Source: Chiua virens (lineage: Eukaryota > Basidiomycota > Agaricomycetes > Boletales > Boletaceae). From it: a DNA stretch of 64,000 nucleotides. Position numbers and translations under genes: made by a program. Shown one piece after another: positions 33,430-44,779 of this stretch; position 1 is the first letter of the stretch, and every line of letters begins with the position of its first letter. The DNA lies in NCBI GenBank assembly GCA_019787685.1, contig JAHNUO010000009.1:1612001-1676000 (forward strand), written 5' to 3'. The notes below the pieces were generated by a model, which saw only the letters and a program-made list of their open reading frames with translations, was not told where the DNA came from and ran no database searches.

Positions 33430-33957
33430 CAAGGATGCATCGTTTTCAGCGAGGCGTCCGTGTATGTACGTCATCAAGCATCGACATATCACGGGACTCA
33501 CGTCGCTGGCATGTTTCTTTTCGCAGATTCGAAATCGGTGCGTGTCAGAGCGCGACGCTCCGATAGGATGAGGAGTGAGTATCTCCCACCGACACGCGGA
33601 GGTACTGGGACGTTTTCCGTTTTGCGTGTCGAGGCCTCCCGGTTTGACCTTGACATTGTGACAGGTATGTAGTTGCTGAAAGGACGTTAGGCGGCGTCAG
33701 CGACGATGTCCGTTTTTTGTGTCAACGCAAGACTGGCTAACCTTTTGTGCTCTGGCCCTGAGCCACCTTCGCAGAAGCTTGCGTCAATGCTGGAGGACGG
33801 CCCGGGCGATGCTTTAGGTCATCGCAGATAATGCAAGAACCTGGTCGTCTGCCATTGACACGACTCCCACACAGTAACGCACGCTACGTACAATATACCC
33901 CCTGTTTGAACGCAGGGAGAGAGTTTCGGGTCGCCGAGTTTCAGATTGGCTGGCGTA
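33430..33957. other. No gene resolved
   Basis: Short ORFs on both strands; it may include further exons of the unrecognised minus-strand gene to its left, but no splice chain could be supported. Confidence 0.25.
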
Positions 33958-34530
33958 CTATGCCCAAATCAAGAGAACTACATTCTCTCGCATGCTCAGG
34001 CATGAGGCAAGTGGTTCGAGGCGAGTTCGAGTTCTGCTTCGGATCCCGGACATCGTCTGATGGATCACTGATATATTACGTGTTTTACCCTGTACTTGGA
34101 AACGTGACTGTGGGTAGAGCTTCGAGGCGGACTGATATAGACCCGGGCCTGGAGTGCATGATCCGTCCGAGTCGACGAACGTGAGCGTCGCATCTACACG
34201 AATATTTGATGCGATAGGAATCATAGGATCACTATGCCGGCATCGACGAATACAAGCGCGATCGATTGTGCATAATTCACGATCCGCTGTTGAGTAACAG
34301 TGGAAGGAGTGAGTTAGTGGAACGCTTGACTCGTCCCCAGCCGTGACGTCCGCTCTTGGTGAGTCCCTTGTTTGCAAGCCAGTGATGTACATGGCGCAAG
34401 CCGTTGAGGCGTCCCTCCAGTCGTCGGTGGTGTTACCCACTAACATGACATTGACAATCTGAATGGTTCGAGCTTCGTATCGTACTTTGAGCTTGGTATG
34501 CCAGTAATCAAACCACTGTCTTCTGATCAT
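33958..34530 (-). CDS. Unrecognised 190-codon reading frame
   Basis: From ATG 34530 the frame runs MIRRQWFDYWHTKLKVRYEA, then QIVNVMLVGNTTDDWRDAS, ITGLQTRDSPRADVTAG and VDATLTFVDSDGSCTPGPG. The first half (VMLVGNTTDDWRDA) faintly recalls a conserved block of uncharacterised Agaricomycete proteins; the second half looks less coding and the real exon may end earlier. It is divergent to the urea carboxylase gene, with about 320 bases between. No function can be given. Confidence 0.3.
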   Translation of the reverse strand: MIRRQWFDYWHTKLKVRYEARTIQIVNVMLVGNTTDDWRDASTACAMYITGLQTRDSPRADVTAGDESSVPLTHSFHCYSTADRELCTIDRACIRRCRHSDPMIPIASNIRVDATLTFVDSDGSCTPGPGLYQSASKLYPQSRFQVQGKTRNISVIHQTMSGIRSRTRTRLEPLASCLSMRENVVLLIWA

Positions 34531-34849
34531 TGACTATCGGCATAGTCCGGGAAAGAAGGTACGTTGATTATACGTAACTGGTTCAAGTCCAAAGTTAGCA
34601 TCACCTTACATACCGATCTAGTATTTCCCGGCCAGACTATCTGAAGCAAGGGAACTTCACCTAATTCCTGTCATTCCCAGATTCTCTGAAGTGGTTATTA
34701 ATGGGCACGCGGTGACACATGATCAGAGCTAGTGCCAATGCCTATCATTCTTAAACCGAAGGAACCTTGCGACTCGATTCGTCATCGTGCCCCCTTCCCC
34801 TTTCTTTATTGCATCGACGAGACACGGGACGACGTGCTTGAAGATTGGA

Positions 34850-37800
34850 ATGGAGTGTCGGAATTTCTACGGTGGGCACAAGCTACTGGTTGCAAATCGC
34901 GGCGAGATAGCCGTACGAATCATTCGCACGGCAAAGGCTCTTGGTATCGCAACAGCCGCCGTCTACAGCACCTCCGATGCGCTGTCCCCCCACGTCTCGC
35001 TGGCTGACGAAGCCGTTCTCTTGAAGGCGACCTCCCAACCCTTTGTTGGGGAACCAGAGTCCAAGCTGTACTTGTCTTCCTCTGCCATCATTGCCGTGTG
35101 CAAGGACAGACATGCGACGATGGTTCACCCTGGGTACGGCTTTTTGTCCGAGAACGCAGACTTTGCGCAGGCGGTTGTGGATGCGGGCATCATTTGGCTG
35201 GGACCCCGACCCGACGTCATTCGCGCCATGGGTTTGAAGCACGAAGCGAGGGATGTGGCGACGAAAGCTGGATTACCGCTTGTCCCGGGTTCCCAGGGCC
35301 TCGTCAGTACGCCGGAAGACGCACTCAGAATTGCAAGGGAGATTGGTTTTCCGGTAATGCTCAAGGCGACCGCCGGGGGTGGTGGAATGGGTCTCGTCGT
35401 TTGCAACGACGAGACAGAGCTCTCGGCTCGCTTCACCAGCACGAAAGAACGTGCCGAGGTTAGTCGTCCGCATGCTCCTCGCCTAGTTTATGTATTTAAA
35501 TCAACTACTAGACACTCTTTCGCCACGAAGGTGTTTTCATCGAGCGATATTATCCATCTGCACGCCATATTGAAGTCCAGGTGGGGCTTACGAGCTCCAA
35601 AACCAGAGATCACACGGCTGACACGCTTATCAGGTCTTTGGAAACGGCATCGGCAACGTCATTCATATGGGCGAGCGCGAATGTAGCGTCCAACGCAGGC
35701 ATCAGAAGGTGATCGAAGAGACGCCAAGCCCGTTCTTCTCTCGTTATCCGAGGCTTCGCGAAGAGATGTGTGGTGCTGCGGTCCGCCTGTGTCGTTCTAT
35801 CAAGTATTCCTCCTCGGGTAATCAGTGACAAGCTGTTATTCTCCGGAGTCACAAAACTGACCTTCGATTCCTAGGCACTGTCGAGTTCCTTGTGGACGAT
35901 GAAACTGGCGAATTCTTTTTCCTTGAAATGAATACCCGTATCCAGGTATGTTCATGTATGGTTTTTTCAAAGTAACACACTGATCAGAATGCCATCCCAA
36001 TAGGTCGAGCATCCGATAACGGAAGTAATCCATCCCGGTCTCGATCTCATAGAATTAATGATTGCACAAGGAGTAGCGGAGCGCACGACGAATCGCGGCC
36101 TTAATTTGGACAGCTCAACGCTTTCGCAGGGCATCTTTGATGCAAATTTGAACAAATGTGCTATGCATGTTATCGAGGCTCGTATATACAGCGAGAACCC
36201 TGCAGGCGGGTTTAAGCCATGTTCTGGTGTGCTTCAACACGTCGATCTCCCGGAGGAAGCTTGGTTACGAGTTGACCATTGGGTTAGAGTGCCTTTATCT
36301 CTGTGCTGTGTTCTTTCATTTGATGTCTGACATCCTAAACAGATTTCGACAGGGACTAATGTAACGACCTTCTTTGACCCACTCCTATGCAAGTTCGTAG
36401 TGAGAGGCAACACTCGAGAGGAAGCAGTGCTTCGCCTTCAACAAGCATTGTCGAGTTGTAAGATCTATGGGCCTCCCAACAACGTATCATATTTGAGAGC
36501 GATCTGCGAGAGCGAGATCTTCAAGAATGGAGGAAGCAACAACGACCTTTCTTGATACGTTCGCATACACACCAAGGTTTGTTTTCCTGTCGTTTGCACG
36601 GTCACGGTCATACCACTGATGACAATGTAGAGCTATGACGGTCGTTTCTGGTGGCATAGAGACTTCAGTTCAGGATCTTCCTGGACGACGTGTTGGACTC
36701 GGTATTCCCCCGAGTGGGCCAATGGATGCTCAAGCATTCATGGCTGCCAACTGTCTCGTCGGGAACCACCTAGAAACAGAGGGTCTCGAAATCGTCACAC
36801 TCCCTAGAGTGGGGTGCAAGTTTACGTTCCACGTTCCGTGTGTAGTGGCCGTGACTGGGAAGGCAGTCACTGTCAAGGTCGATCGCAAGCCAGCGCCGAT
36901 GTGGGGTCGTCTCGTTATCCCTGCGAAAGGAACATTAGAAGTTGGAGGGGAAGGAAGGGAGACAAGTAACGGTTTCAGGGTATATCTCGCTGTTCGAGGC
37001 GGTTTCCCGGAGGTCCCCCAGTATCTTGGGTCGAAATCTACCTCAATAGGTCTGGGTGGTTATCAGGTCAGGTCTTTTCGCATTCGTTTAGTGCCGAGAC
37101 CCGACACTCACGCCGTCACAGGGACGCGCGCTGAAACATGGGGATCAGATCGCACTCGACAATTAGTTCGCCGAACTCTCATGAATTGCAGGAACCCATT
37201 CTGTTTGTGTTATCGACAGCACTTATTCCCGTACACCCCAAAGACTGGGTTGTGAACGTCCTCCCGGGCCCTCAAGATGACGACGAATACTTGACGCCAG
37301 AAGGAAACGAGACCTTCTACTCGACACAGTGGAGCGTTTCTTCTTCTAGCAACCGCATGGGGATTCGCCTGCAAAGCAAGATCGGAATACAGTGGGCTAG
37401 GCCGGACGGTGGTGAAGGAGGGTCACACCCTAGCAACATCCTTGACAATGGTTATGCATTGGGGACCGTCAATTTGAACGGAGACACGCCTGTCATTCTT
37501 ACCCAAGACGGACCAGATATGGGGGGATACATCTGTGCCTGTACCGTCGTGTCGGGTGATTTGTGAGCGCTTACACTAATCGGCCTTATCTCAGATCCAT
37601 TGTCGTGCTGATCCAAAACGTACATAGGTGGAAGTTAGGTCAATTGAGTCCAGGTAGTACGGTGACATTCAGGCGGATCTCTTGTGCGGAAGGCCCGGCT
37701 AGTCGCCCAAACCTCGAAGAAGTGGATCGAGGACGTCCAATCTGCTGTTTCAGGGAATATTGTTTCGGCACGAGCTGCACCCAACTTTGCGACGGAGATA

Positions 37801-39669
37801 AACTATGCCAGTCCTATTCTTCAACGGATTGTGGCACCAGCCGGGAGTCCAAGGCCCACAATGACCTTCCGCCAAGTAGGTTCCCTATGCATGTGAATCG
37901 ACAATAGCAGACTTTGATATGGGATACCCAAAGGCCGGCGATTCTGCCATTCTCATCGAGTACGGTCAAATGAAGCTCGACTTTGAATTGCGCGCGCGCG
38001 TCCATGCGCTTGAGACGGAAGCTCACAAACGCAAGGTGAACGGGATGGAGTCCTTTGCGGCATGTGTCAGATCAGCCTTGGTAAGCATTCATACGATACT
38101 TTCAATGTATCCACGTCACTGAAGGGTCAGTTCAGTGTCGTTTTGACCCCGATATTATCTCCCAAACGGATTTCCTCAATTTCTTGGTCGAGGTGGAGAA
38201 CACGCTTCCGGATACGATGGTCGACGTCGAGTTCCCTGGAAGGAAGATTACATTCCCATCGTCCTCGACGACAAATGGAACCGCGAGGCTCTGGAAAGGT
38301 ACATGAGCACTGTTCGCAGTAAGGCGGTTTACCTGCCCAGCAACATCGACTACCTCGCAAGAAATAACGGCCTCCAAGGCGGTGCCACAGAGGCGTTGGA
38401 GAAACTTATGGGATCCACCTGGGTATTTCGAGTTGTACTTGCTCGTGATCCCTGTCCATGGCTAACGAGCTCGTCCCTGATCTGTAGCTTGTGTTTGGCG
38501 TCGGGTTTTACTTGGCTTGTCCTTTCTTGATACCAGTCAGTCATTAAACGCAAATGCCTCCCCCCCTCTGCGATGTCCACAAGACTAAGGCACTCTGACT
38601 CCACAGATTGATCCCCAGGTGTCGTCTCGTCGGGCAAAAGATGAACCCATCGCGCACTTATACACCCAGTGTAAGCCTGTTTCTCACGTAGCGAAGAAGT
38701 ATGCTTGATCCTGAACTCCTGCAGGGAGCAGTTGGAATTGCCGGGCCGGTGGCAGCAATATACCCTATCATCTCTCCAGGAGGGTATCAGCTCTTTGGAA
38801 GGACGCTGCCAGCATGGCAAACGTGGGGAAAGGGCCCCAATTTCAGTCCAGAACACCCATGGTTGCTCCGCCCATTTGATCAGGTATGAAGCGATTTTGT
38901 TAGCTCAGGCCGCCACTCGCTGAAAATAAGCCCTCGATGAATAGGTCTCCTTCATGCCTGTCAGCGAAGACCACTACCTAGAGGTCAGGCTTTTCTCACT
39001 CTTGCTGTGGACCTCGTTGACAGCGCATGCTAGCTCGAGCAACAGTTCAATGCGGGTCAATACAAGTTTGAGGTACTCGATTAACACCAGAACACTGATT
39101 AAGTGATCTGATGGTGGTGTGCCAGATCGAACCGGTTGTGTTCTCAATGGCGGCTTACACGGGATTCGTCCAAGCCATCGCTAGCGAAGTCGCCGAGTAC
39201 ATGGACAATCGAGCGGCGGCGGCGGCTCGCGAGGGTGCAAGGTAAGAAACAAACTCCTAACGGAGTTGGTCCTTGAAAGTATATCCCGAATTAGGGAAAA
39301 TGAGCTCCTTAGCGAATGGTTGGCCCACAAGGCGCTGGAAGCATCAAGCGGCGAAGATGGTAAGTTGCTTGAAACGACATCACGATTGCAGCGCGTTGAT
39401 CAGGGACAGATTCCAAGGAAACCAAGGAAACCTGGGATTGTGCATGTATCCTTTCGTCCATGTCTGCCTCCGTCTGGAAGATCAAATGCCAGGTCGGCCA
39501 AACGATCCAGTCAGCGGACGAAGTCATGATCATTCTAGAAGCTATGAAAACGGAAATTGATGTTCCTGCAGGGGAAGAGAACGTCGGAAAGGTGGTCAAA
39601 GAACTGGGCAAAGGGATTCGGGAAGGTGTGAGCGTGCAGGCAGGTGATCCACTGGTGTGGGTGTCCTAA
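34850..39669 (+). CDS. Urea carboxylase (biotin-dependent), without allophanate hydrolase domain
   Basis: From ATG 34850 the biotin carboxylase part reads [37 protein letters not shown], the ATP-grasp loop [44 protein letters not shown] and [13 protein letters not shown]. The urea-amidolyase carboxyltransferase follows: [23 protein letters not shown] (36.65 kb), [32 protein letters not shown], and [20 protein letters not shown] (38.25 kb). [15 protein letters not shown] and the biotinyl domain [11 protein letters not shown]...LEAMKTEI (39.46-39.67 kb; the Lys of AMK is biotinylated) close it. The enzyme makes allophanate from urea, bicarbonate and ATP. In yeast DUR1,2 this is fused to an amidase; no amidase motif (GGSSGGS type) is visible here or next to it. 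About a dozen short introns. One-base frame breaks are apparent near 36530 and 37165. Confidence 0.85.
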
Positions 39670-39712
39670 AATTCTTGGTAGCAAATAGGTTTGTCTATGG
39701 GATTGCAGTCCA

Positions 39713-41040
39713 TTACGTCGTACTAGCCTTTATTTCCGACCACTCTCCATCTACCAGAGTTAAAGCCTTTCCAAAGATCTCCATGTACGTGAGGCTAGAG
39801 CCAGGACCGACTTTGTCATTGAGAATGTGTTGAGCACTCAGGGATGAAATCTCCGGTACGTCCACATAGGATTTTAATATGCACGATTGCAGACCTATGA
39901 GACGACTAACGCCATCCAATGTCATGGAAAGGATCTAGGGGCGGTTTAACCGACCGTGAAACAGGTATCAAGTAAGATCGTCAACGTACGTTCGTAGACG
40001 TAATGGTACCAGCCGGATCACGGAAAACTTGAAGCGCGAGGGAGCGAATGAGAGGAAGGTTGACCCATGCGGGTGTATCAAACATGGTTTGAAATATGGA
40101 TTCCGCGGGTCCATGTGAAACATCCACGTAAATCGTCAGATCCTCGACAGTGCGTGGTGTTTGTGCGAGGACGGAATGTATCTGCTCAACGTGCTGTTGC
40201 CAGGAAGGTATAGGACGACCAATACAGATCCGCAACTCCGTGAGAGCACTCTCTGGAAGCCAGTCTATATGTTCGAAATGCATGATATCCAAGGTAAGTG
40301 CGTGGAGGTACCGAGCCATAACAGCGCCAACCGGCTTGAGATATCCGAGACAATCGGTCACTTGAAGGCGTGACACTTTGATCTTGGCCCTCACATCAAT
40401 TTCTACGTCCACCGGATCCTTGAGAAATTCGCACCAATCAAAGCAGAGATGCTCGAGCGAGTCGAGCGACGCGATCGCATCCCAGTAGTCCGCATCCACA
40501 AAGCTACCCCAGAACCTGATTTCGCGGATGTTGGTCATGTGTAACGTCCCAGCAATGGCGTTCTTGGCCATTAATCGTACTACCCATGAACCCGTTTCGT
40601 CGATGATCCAGTTTATGAAATGGCACGTTCTGACCCTCTTGGCGAGGGCGAGGGCAAGGGGTTGCCTCACGTTGATCAGTGAGAACAGCCTAGCCTCGCG
40701 CGATTGGTTGTAAATAGTGTCGTTGAGAAACGCGTTGTGTGGAAGATCGCGAAATATCGAACCAGAAAAGACAAGATATTCGAAAATGCGGGGGAGACAG
40801 AAATCGGCGAAAAATCGGCAAACGCCAGAGAGGTCGGCAAATATTCGGGCCTCTTTTGCGTCTAAACGTCCTGAAGGCGGAGCAATGTGGTCGAAGATGT
40901 AGATGTATATCTCGTTTGGTATAACAGGTAAGATTCGATCTGCGCTGAGGCGTTCTGGAGCTAGGAAACGGTAAACGTTCAAGTCAACACCAAAAAGGTA
41001 CCTGGTTCCTAGACTTACTAGACCATTCAAAGAGTGACAT
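39713..41040 (-). CDS. F-box protein FB1
   Basis: A 22-nt first exon (41040-41019, MSLFEWS) is followed by a 58-nt intron (41018-40961). The long exon from 40960 reads PERLSADRILPVIPNEIYIYIFDHI (F-box start), FADLSGVCRFFADFCLPRIFEYL, LALALAKRVRTCHFINW, SLDSLEHLCFDWCEF, and LRSLALQVFRDPAG. A second intron (about 39990-39927) leads to the last exon ending FGKALTLVDGEWSEIKASTT (stop 39713). The layout is F-box plus leucine-rich-like helical repeats with no clear LRR consensus. F-box proteins recruit substrates to SCF ubiquitin ligases; the target is unknown. The frame is intact. Paralogues lie at 42.96-44.05 kb and 48.6-49.9 kb on the same strand with the same tiny first exon. Confidence 0.82.
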
Positions 41041-41654
41041 TTGACTGCAAACGGAGGGTGATACTAAAATGAAGGAAGTTTTGTGTCGCAGCCTCGGGCG
41101 ATGGCAAAAGTTGAAGGTGGACGTGGCAGTGCTACTTCTCCGACTCGGAGTCGGAGTCGGAGTCGGTCGGTCTGTTGGAAGTAATCCAAGACTACCTTGA
41201 TTTCGCTGAACATCTCATTGACGAGGCCCACATAGTCGTTTTCGCGAATATTTCATCCAGAATGTCGGAACCACATCTGGGTCCACCAGCGGTGACGGTC
41301 TTTGAAACTTTGAAGAGTCCATTCAAGTTTCGGTCACTGTGATCATCCATACACCGTGGCCTTTGCATCGAGTCATGTGGGCATGCTTCCCGTCATGCAT
41401 GCGCTACCCCGATTCGTTTGCTCTCGTGCCCTTTGCATAGTAGGCACTCCCTCAGCAAGTCGTCCGAGTTCGCAGTGTGTGTGGGTCCTACATTGTAACG
41501 TCGACTAAATGTTGGCATCTCCATTATTGGTGCCCGCGGCAGTACCAGTCACCGGCACTGAAATAATCACTGATAATTTGATCTCAACACCAATTTTCAC
41601 GAGGTCTGCACGGCTCCGTCTTCTTTAACGTTCGTCATTCATCTCTCCTCGTCC
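41041..41654. other. Intergenic with a short GGAGTC-type repeat
   Basis: No gene. Bases about 41138-41168 hold four GGAGTC-like hexamers preceded by CTCCGACT, able to form a short hairpin. The rest is upstream flank of FB1 and of the P450 relic. Confidence 0.5.
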
Positions 41655-42935
41655 TCATGATCATTGTTTGACTTGGACTTGCGGCTGTGCTGTTCTCCGT
41701 CGAAGGTATACAAAGGTCAGCAACACATAAACACAAACCTCCCCTGCCTCCCGTCCCTCCATCCCCGGGGAATGTACTCGGGGTGAACTTGGACGCATCC
41801 TATCTCACGTATATAAGATGGTCAAAGACGTAGTATGGCAAGCTTCCTTGTGCATCGCTCACTTCAATGTGATTCTAGTGTACAGCCGTCAGGCAAGCGA
41901 CCTTCTTTGCACACGCGTTTGGGGCCAGCAGATCATTATATTGAACTAGGAACTTGCCTTGAGGTTGCTTGGCAATCGATCCAAAAAGCATTCCGATCGA
42001 TCCGTTTTCTCTGTTACAGACGTGCTACTATGAGCTTTACTTTTCGTTGACGAGCACTCCAATCAATCATTGGTTTTGAATAGACTGCTGCTTTGTCCCG
42101 GTACGGCCCGAAGTTCAGGCTCGTATGCTTTGGTTTGACTGAGATGTAGTGCCATCCTTGGTTGCCGAGGCAATCGTTCGATATCGTTTGTACGATGACT
42201 CCAACGACCGTGGACTTGTGAAAGTCACCAAGGAGAGTTCAGGAACAATGTATGCGACGGTGTCTGCCAAACTTTGAGGATTGGGAGTCGTTGCCGTATG
42301 TGGACGCAGCGCTGCGTGAGACAACAAGGTGGTGTCCAGTAGCACCTACCCGTAAGATCCATCTCGTCGTTCGCTTTTCCATCTCGTTTCACGTATTTCC
42401 AGGTCTTCTTCATGCCACCAGCGAAGACGACATTTACGACGGATACTACATTCCGCAAGGCGAGCAATTTTTCCGTTTCAGTCAGTGATTCCGGCTAATG
42501 TTCTGTGAAGGTGCTATGATGTCTGGTAGGCACAATATCATATTTCGAGTGTGCCAGTGCGTGTATGGTGAACCATAGTACCGCAGGGCGTTGCCACGTA
42601 ATGAGAAGAAGTGCTTATACCGGAACGGTTTTTGGGTGACGACACATTCAACGATGACTCGGACACGGTTCAGTAGATATTCAGTTTCGGAAGGCGGATT
42701 TGGTGCGTACATGCCGTTATAGACTCGTGTATTTATATTAGGACACATATAATCCCAGAAAACATGTTGCGGATGCCTCGCTATGGTCGGCGATGGTTTG
42801 TCTGCTGACGCTGTTTCAGCTCGAAGGGACGGAGGGGTCTCTGCAAACATCCGCTCTCGTTCCCATGTAGGTTCGTTCCGCGAGTTGGATGGATGCTCAA
42901 AAGCTTGCATTGTTGGTTCTGCCTTTGATCACGTT
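41655..42935 (+). pseudogene. P450 relic D
   Basis: The plus strand, opposite to the other P450s, retains scattered pieces in order. They are an N-terminal anchor (LGLAAVLFSVEGIQR), a hinge (PPLPPVPPSPGNVLGVNLDASYLTYIRWSK, about 41735-41830), a helix-C remnant (PEVQARMLWF), and the K-helix exon LPNFEDWESLPYVDAALRETTRWCPVAP (about 42255-42345). That exon is followed by an intact-looking intron and TSEDDIYDGYYIPQGE. The C-terminal KHVADASLWSAMVCLLTLFQLEGTEGS (42760-42840) and WMDAQKLALL end it. Most of the middle and the heme-Cys block are lost. The retained intron shows DNA-level duplication, not retroposition. Confidence 0.7.
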
Positions 42936-42959
42936 AGCTTGTAAGTAACGTATGCTCGT

Positions 42960-44046
42960 TTTTCTGTTCTTTGGCATACATCGGGATGCCATTTACCTCC
43001 AAACTTGTTTGCCAGAGGTCATCAGACTGTCCGCAGATTGTTCCGTCCTTCGGGCCGAACCAGAGAGTTCATGAGGATTGCCACGCAGGAGAACCGAAAA
43101 GGTCATGGATTATGTCTTCTGTGGATCGAAACCTGGAGACAGAGATGCCGACCGACAACGACTGGATATATCGCCCTGGTGGCTCCTGTATGAGGACGGC
43201 ATTCATATAGTACATCTCTAAAGCATCAGCATCCTGCTTATACAGGGGACAGACAACAGGTAATTCTGTGACTGCACTGGCAGTGGACTGACACTGGCAG
43301 AGCCACTGGAAGTCCTCGAACATCCAGATATCCATGATAAGAACACGTAGGTGGCGAACATCTACGGATGCGAAAACCCTCAGTGCGAGGCTTGCAGTCA
43401 ACCACTTCAAGGCGAGATACCTTGGCCCTCGATTCATTGTCCACCGGAGCGCGGAGAAAGTGGAGCTTACACCTGATGAAGGAGAGTTCTTCCAGCGATC
43501 CTAGAGAAGTAATCAGGCACCAGAGATCATAGTGTACGCTGGTATTGGAAAACTTCAAGGTGGCGTATCCTTGTCATGTATAACATGCCAGTAACACACA
43601 TCCTGGGGATCAATCCCTCCTCGTCAAAGTGGCGGTCGCTGTTGTCGAAGTAGGGGGAGAGTGCGAGCGGCTGCTTCGCATAGATCTGTGAGAACAACGT
43701 TGCCCCATTCGTGGCGTCGAACATGTGACCACTTGGAGGACTATCGTTATCTGCAAAGCCCCGAAACTCGACGAATTCAAAGATGCGAGGAAGACAGAAG
43801 TTAGCAAAAGATCTACAAACTTGGGAGAGTTTGCCCAGTATTTGAAGTTCGTCTGGTGCTATCCATCTAGTGGGTGGGGCAAGGTGTTCGAATATGTAGA
43901 TCTATATCTCGTTCGGTATGATAGATAAACTTGAAATTGGATCCTCGCTCCAGTGTTCTGGTACTGATGGACATGGCAAATACTGGAGTTAATATCAGAA
44001 ATATGGGGAGTTTAACAGACGCACTGGACCATGCAAAGAGCGACAT
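42960..44046 (-). pseudogene. F-box protein FB2, dead paralogue
   Basis: The first exon MSLFAWS (44046-44025) and its donor are kept. In the F-box, IPNEI is followed directly by TAG (43907-43905). The frame then continues IYIFEHLAPPTRWIAPDELQ, LSQVCRSFANFCLPRIFEFVEF and TLFSQIYAKQPLALSP. Downstream pieces (SLGSLEELSFIRCKL near 43500, then about 43.4-43.07 kb) lie in other frames. The order matches FB1 and FB3, so this is a non-functional member of the set. Confidence 0.7.
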
Positions 44047-44779
44047 GTTTGGGGAGGTGACTATGTGAGTTGCAGACCCCTATCACTGGCGTGAGTCAGC
44101 ACGCCACTGAGCCAGTGGCCACCCGGCCGAACCGTGTCTTCAAGGTCAAGCACTATGAGCGGTCAGTGATCGCACTCGAATATCTCGACACGTAAGTCAT
44201 TCCTTCGCACCCACCCAGTGGACCTATCCACTGCGCTGATCACGTACGATGCCACCTTTCTCGCCGCCTTTCCACAGGCTGAGCGTGGCCACACTGCCCT
44301 TCTCCACGCGATATACGCAGCAGTGCCGACGCGGACGCGGCGAGAGCACGCCCCGACCGCAAACCCGTCGATCCTGCTCGTCGGGAGTGACAGCCGAATG
44401 AATGCCCAGGCCACGTCGCGAGGCCGTCACATCGTTGCCATTGGCACCTCTCTTCAAGCCCTTCCTCGCTCAGCGCTCGGGCTCGCTGTCGTCGTTCTGC
44501 ACCCTCCTGCTTATCTCGTCTGTGCCCATCTCTCCGAGTCCAGTCTTCAGTCTTGGACCGAGCCATTCCATTTCATGGCGGTTCAAGTGATCTCTTCAAT
44601 TTCTTTTCTTCTCACTCGCTCGTATTCACGCGTTCCGGTCGCCTCGCCGCACGTACCACACATACTGCTCGAGATAAGTCACAGTGTACATTCTCGGCTG
44701 TGCCCGGGAAGTAAATTTGAACCGGAGATCCAATTGAGTAATTGGATAAGATTTACAAAACAAACTCAAACTCAAAATC
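44047..44779. other. Upstream region of UTP14; unrecognised plus-strand reading
   Basis: A spliced reading ATRPNRVFKVKHYERSVIAL-EYLDT (about 44100-44188, donor GTAAGT) looks coding but the continuation is short and unrecognised. An alternative 203-codon frame (44218-44829) has no known motif and overlaps the UTP14 start. It is left unassigned. The 3' part should contain the UTP14 promoter and leader. Confidence 0.3.
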
